From the NCBI RefSeq assembly GCF_024129355.1, contig NZ_JAMXXP010000024.1, forward strand, positions 1-46,665: a stretch of DNA of 46,665 bases, in the 5' to 3' direction. Source of the stretch: Acinetobacter lwoffii (GTDB lineage Bacteria; Pseudomonadota; Gammaproteobacteria; Pseudomonadales; Moraxellaceae). Positions 45,731-46,665 of the stretch are shown here, piece by piece. The position numbers were made by a program, and so were the translations under genes. Positions within the stretch are counted from its first letter, which is position 1. Every line of letters begins with the position of its first letter. The notes under the pieces were generated by a model, which saw nothing but the letters and a program-made list of their open reading frames with translations, was not told where the DNA came from and did not search any database.

Positions 45731-46342
45731 TCAGGTGCTCAAATGCAAGTCTAAATCACCACTTTTCAAACTTAAAACGGTTTCGCCTGCCGGATTTTCA
45801 TCAAGCTCTCCCATCTCGACCAGATGTAAAAATGCCGCACGCTGAATCAGGGCATTAATCCCAAAACGCACATGCACATAAGGCCGCAACTCACCTTTGT
45901 ATTCACGCATAAAGATTGGATGTTCAGCATCAACAACAATCAGGTCTTGCGTGGTCGTGCCCAGTTGCAGATAAATCCTTCCATTAATTTCAACCTGATC
46001 GACCTGATTGACAAATAAAGGTTCATCTTCAACTTCAATTTCAATCATTTCTACCGGTGTTTTTAGATAGAATTTATCGTTTTCTTTCCAGAGTACCGTT
46101 GCAAACAGGTCAATCATCGGCTGACGCTTGATCAATTGACCTTCGTGCCACCATTCGCCGTTGGCTAAAACCTTCAGATCCATGACGCCACAATGCTTTG
46201 GCTGCCATTGCTCCAAAGGGGGAATTGACCTTTTGTGACTGCCCTGTGCATCTTTTAAGTATTGTGCGATATCCATTAAATTTTTATCATCGGGATAAGT
46301 TACTTTTTTCGTCGGATTTGTGCTGGGTACTGGCTTATCCAT
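45731..46342 (-). CDS. DUF1285 family protein
   Basis: 203 aa from the ATG at 46342, which has AAGG nine bases upstream. The much longer open frame above it overlaps the promoter area of the next gene and is not coding. The DUF1285 signature is WQPKHCGVMDLKVLANGEWWHEGQLIKRQPMIDLF, followed by YLKTPVEMIEIEVEDEPLFV. The function of the family is unknown. It is the first gene of a likely two-gene unit with murI, 48 bases before the murI ATG. Confidence 0.83.
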   Translation of the reverse strand: MDKPVPSTNPTKKVTYPDDKNLMDIAQYLKDAQGSHKRSIPPLEQWQPKHCGVMDLKVLANGEWWHEGQLIKRQPMIDLFATVLWKENDKFYLKTPVEMIEIEVEDEPLFVNQVDQVEINGRIYLQLGTTTQDLIVVDAEHPIFMREYKGELRPYVHVRFGINALIQRAAFLHLVEMGELDENPAGETVLSLKSGDLDLHLST

Positions 46343-46528
46343 AAAAGAAGACCTTAATGACGGAAAAATAATATGTTTCAGCCAATTGGCTAAAACCGGC
46401 TTTAAAACTATACTAGCCCAGATTATCAAAGACACCAGCATTTTTGTGTCTAGGAACCAAGAACACTTATGGCAGCACCCAACCATCCGGTTATGGTTGC
46501 CACCGAATAGTAATATGAGGAGTCCTAC

Positions 46529-46665
46529 ATGGAACACATCGAACGTGAATCGATGGAGTTTGACGTCGTCATCGTAGGCGCAGGCCCTGCGGGTCTTTCT
46601 GCTGCGATCAAAATCCGTCAACTTGCAATTGAAAACAACTTAAACGATTTGTCCGTTTGTGTCGT
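46529..46665 (+). CDS. electron transfer flavoprotein-ubiquinone oxidoreductase, 5' end
   Basis: The first 45 codons of a gene that runs off the window. The protein begins MEHIERESMEFDVVIVGAGPAGLSAAIKIRQLA, with an FAD-binding GAGPAG, and closely resembles the start of ETF-QO (ETF dehydrogenase). That membrane enzyme passes electrons from electron transfer flavoprotein to ubiquinone during fatty-acid and amino-acid oxidation. GAGGAG precedes the ATG. It is divergent from the DUF1285 gene across 186 bases that should hold both promoters. Confidence 0.85.
   Translation, partial: MEHIERESMEFDVVIVGAGPAGLSAAIKIRQLAIENNLNDLSVCV

Noticed and set aside
46343..46621. A 93-residue N-terminal extension of the DUF1285 protein
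   Set aside because: It would overlap the start of the divergent ETF-QO gene and its promoter, and the sequence is unlike the family. The ATG at 46342 has a good ribosome-binding site.
1..46665. CRISPR arrays, insertion sequences, prophage or integrase genes
   Set aside because: I looked for regularly spaced repeats, transposase or integrase-like frames and terminal repeats and found none. The only tandem exact repeats are the tRNA genes.

Overview
The window looks like chromosomal DNA of an Acinetobacter-type gammaproteobacterium. The support is moderate-to-low GC with AT-rich spacers, an OprD-type aromatic porin, RNase E with a long Q/A-rich tail, a FATP-type acyl-CoA synthetase, a tandem tRNA-Lys array, and the housekeeping neighbours glyQS, hemH, yacG, murI and an ETF-ubiquinone oxidoreductase. 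No insertion sequence, prophage or CRISPR array was seen.

Region 1 (about 1.1-13.6 kb) is a catabolic locus for 3-phenylpropionate/cinnamate by the Hca-Mhp meta-cleavage route. On the minus strand, hcaE-hcaF-hcaC-hcaB-mhpB-hcaD encode the ring-hydroxylating dioxygenase (alpha, beta, Rieske ferredoxin, ferredoxin reductase), the dihydrodiol dehydrogenase and the extradiol ring-cleavage enzyme. An HcaR-like LysR gene lies divergently upstream. Separate units then encode the C-C hydrolase (mhpC), an OprD-family porin, and the lower pathway mhpD-mhpF-mhpE (hydratase, acetaldehyde dehydrogenase, hydroxyoxovalerate aldolase). Together these take a dihydroxylated phenylpropionate to a C4 acid, pyruvate and acetyl-CoA. 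No mhpA, mhpR or dedicated inner-membrane permease was seen. An EamA-family transporter gene lies beyond the terminator of the hca operon.

Region 2 (14-22.8 kb) holds a HAD phosphatase, a structured intergenic repeat, rluC, rne with a long structured leader, a long-chain acyl-CoA synthetase gene and three identical tRNA-Lys(UUU) genes.

Region 3 (22.9-33 kb) holds an NlpE-like lipoprotein, a PspC-domain protein, TauE/SafE and SLC13-type transporters, a small membrane protein, an HPP-CBS membrane protein, a transglutaminase-like enzyme and the glyQS operon.

Region 4 (32.9-46.7 kb) is mixed. It contains an AT-rich HEPN-like orphan gene, small envelope proteins, a 2-hydroxyacid dehydrogenase, an unusual alpha/beta-hydrolase-like protein, a methyltransferase, a divergent TrmB-like protein paired with an HI0933-type flavoprotein, yacG, a glyoxalase-II-like hydrolase with hemH, a DUF4062 protein, murI, a DUF1285 protein and the first 45 codons of an ETF-ubiquinone oxidoreductase. 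Starts were chosen from ribosome-binding sites and family length. Where the longest reading frame begins at TTG without support, a downstream ATG is given. All family assignments rest on reading motifs and recalled homologues, not on database searches.
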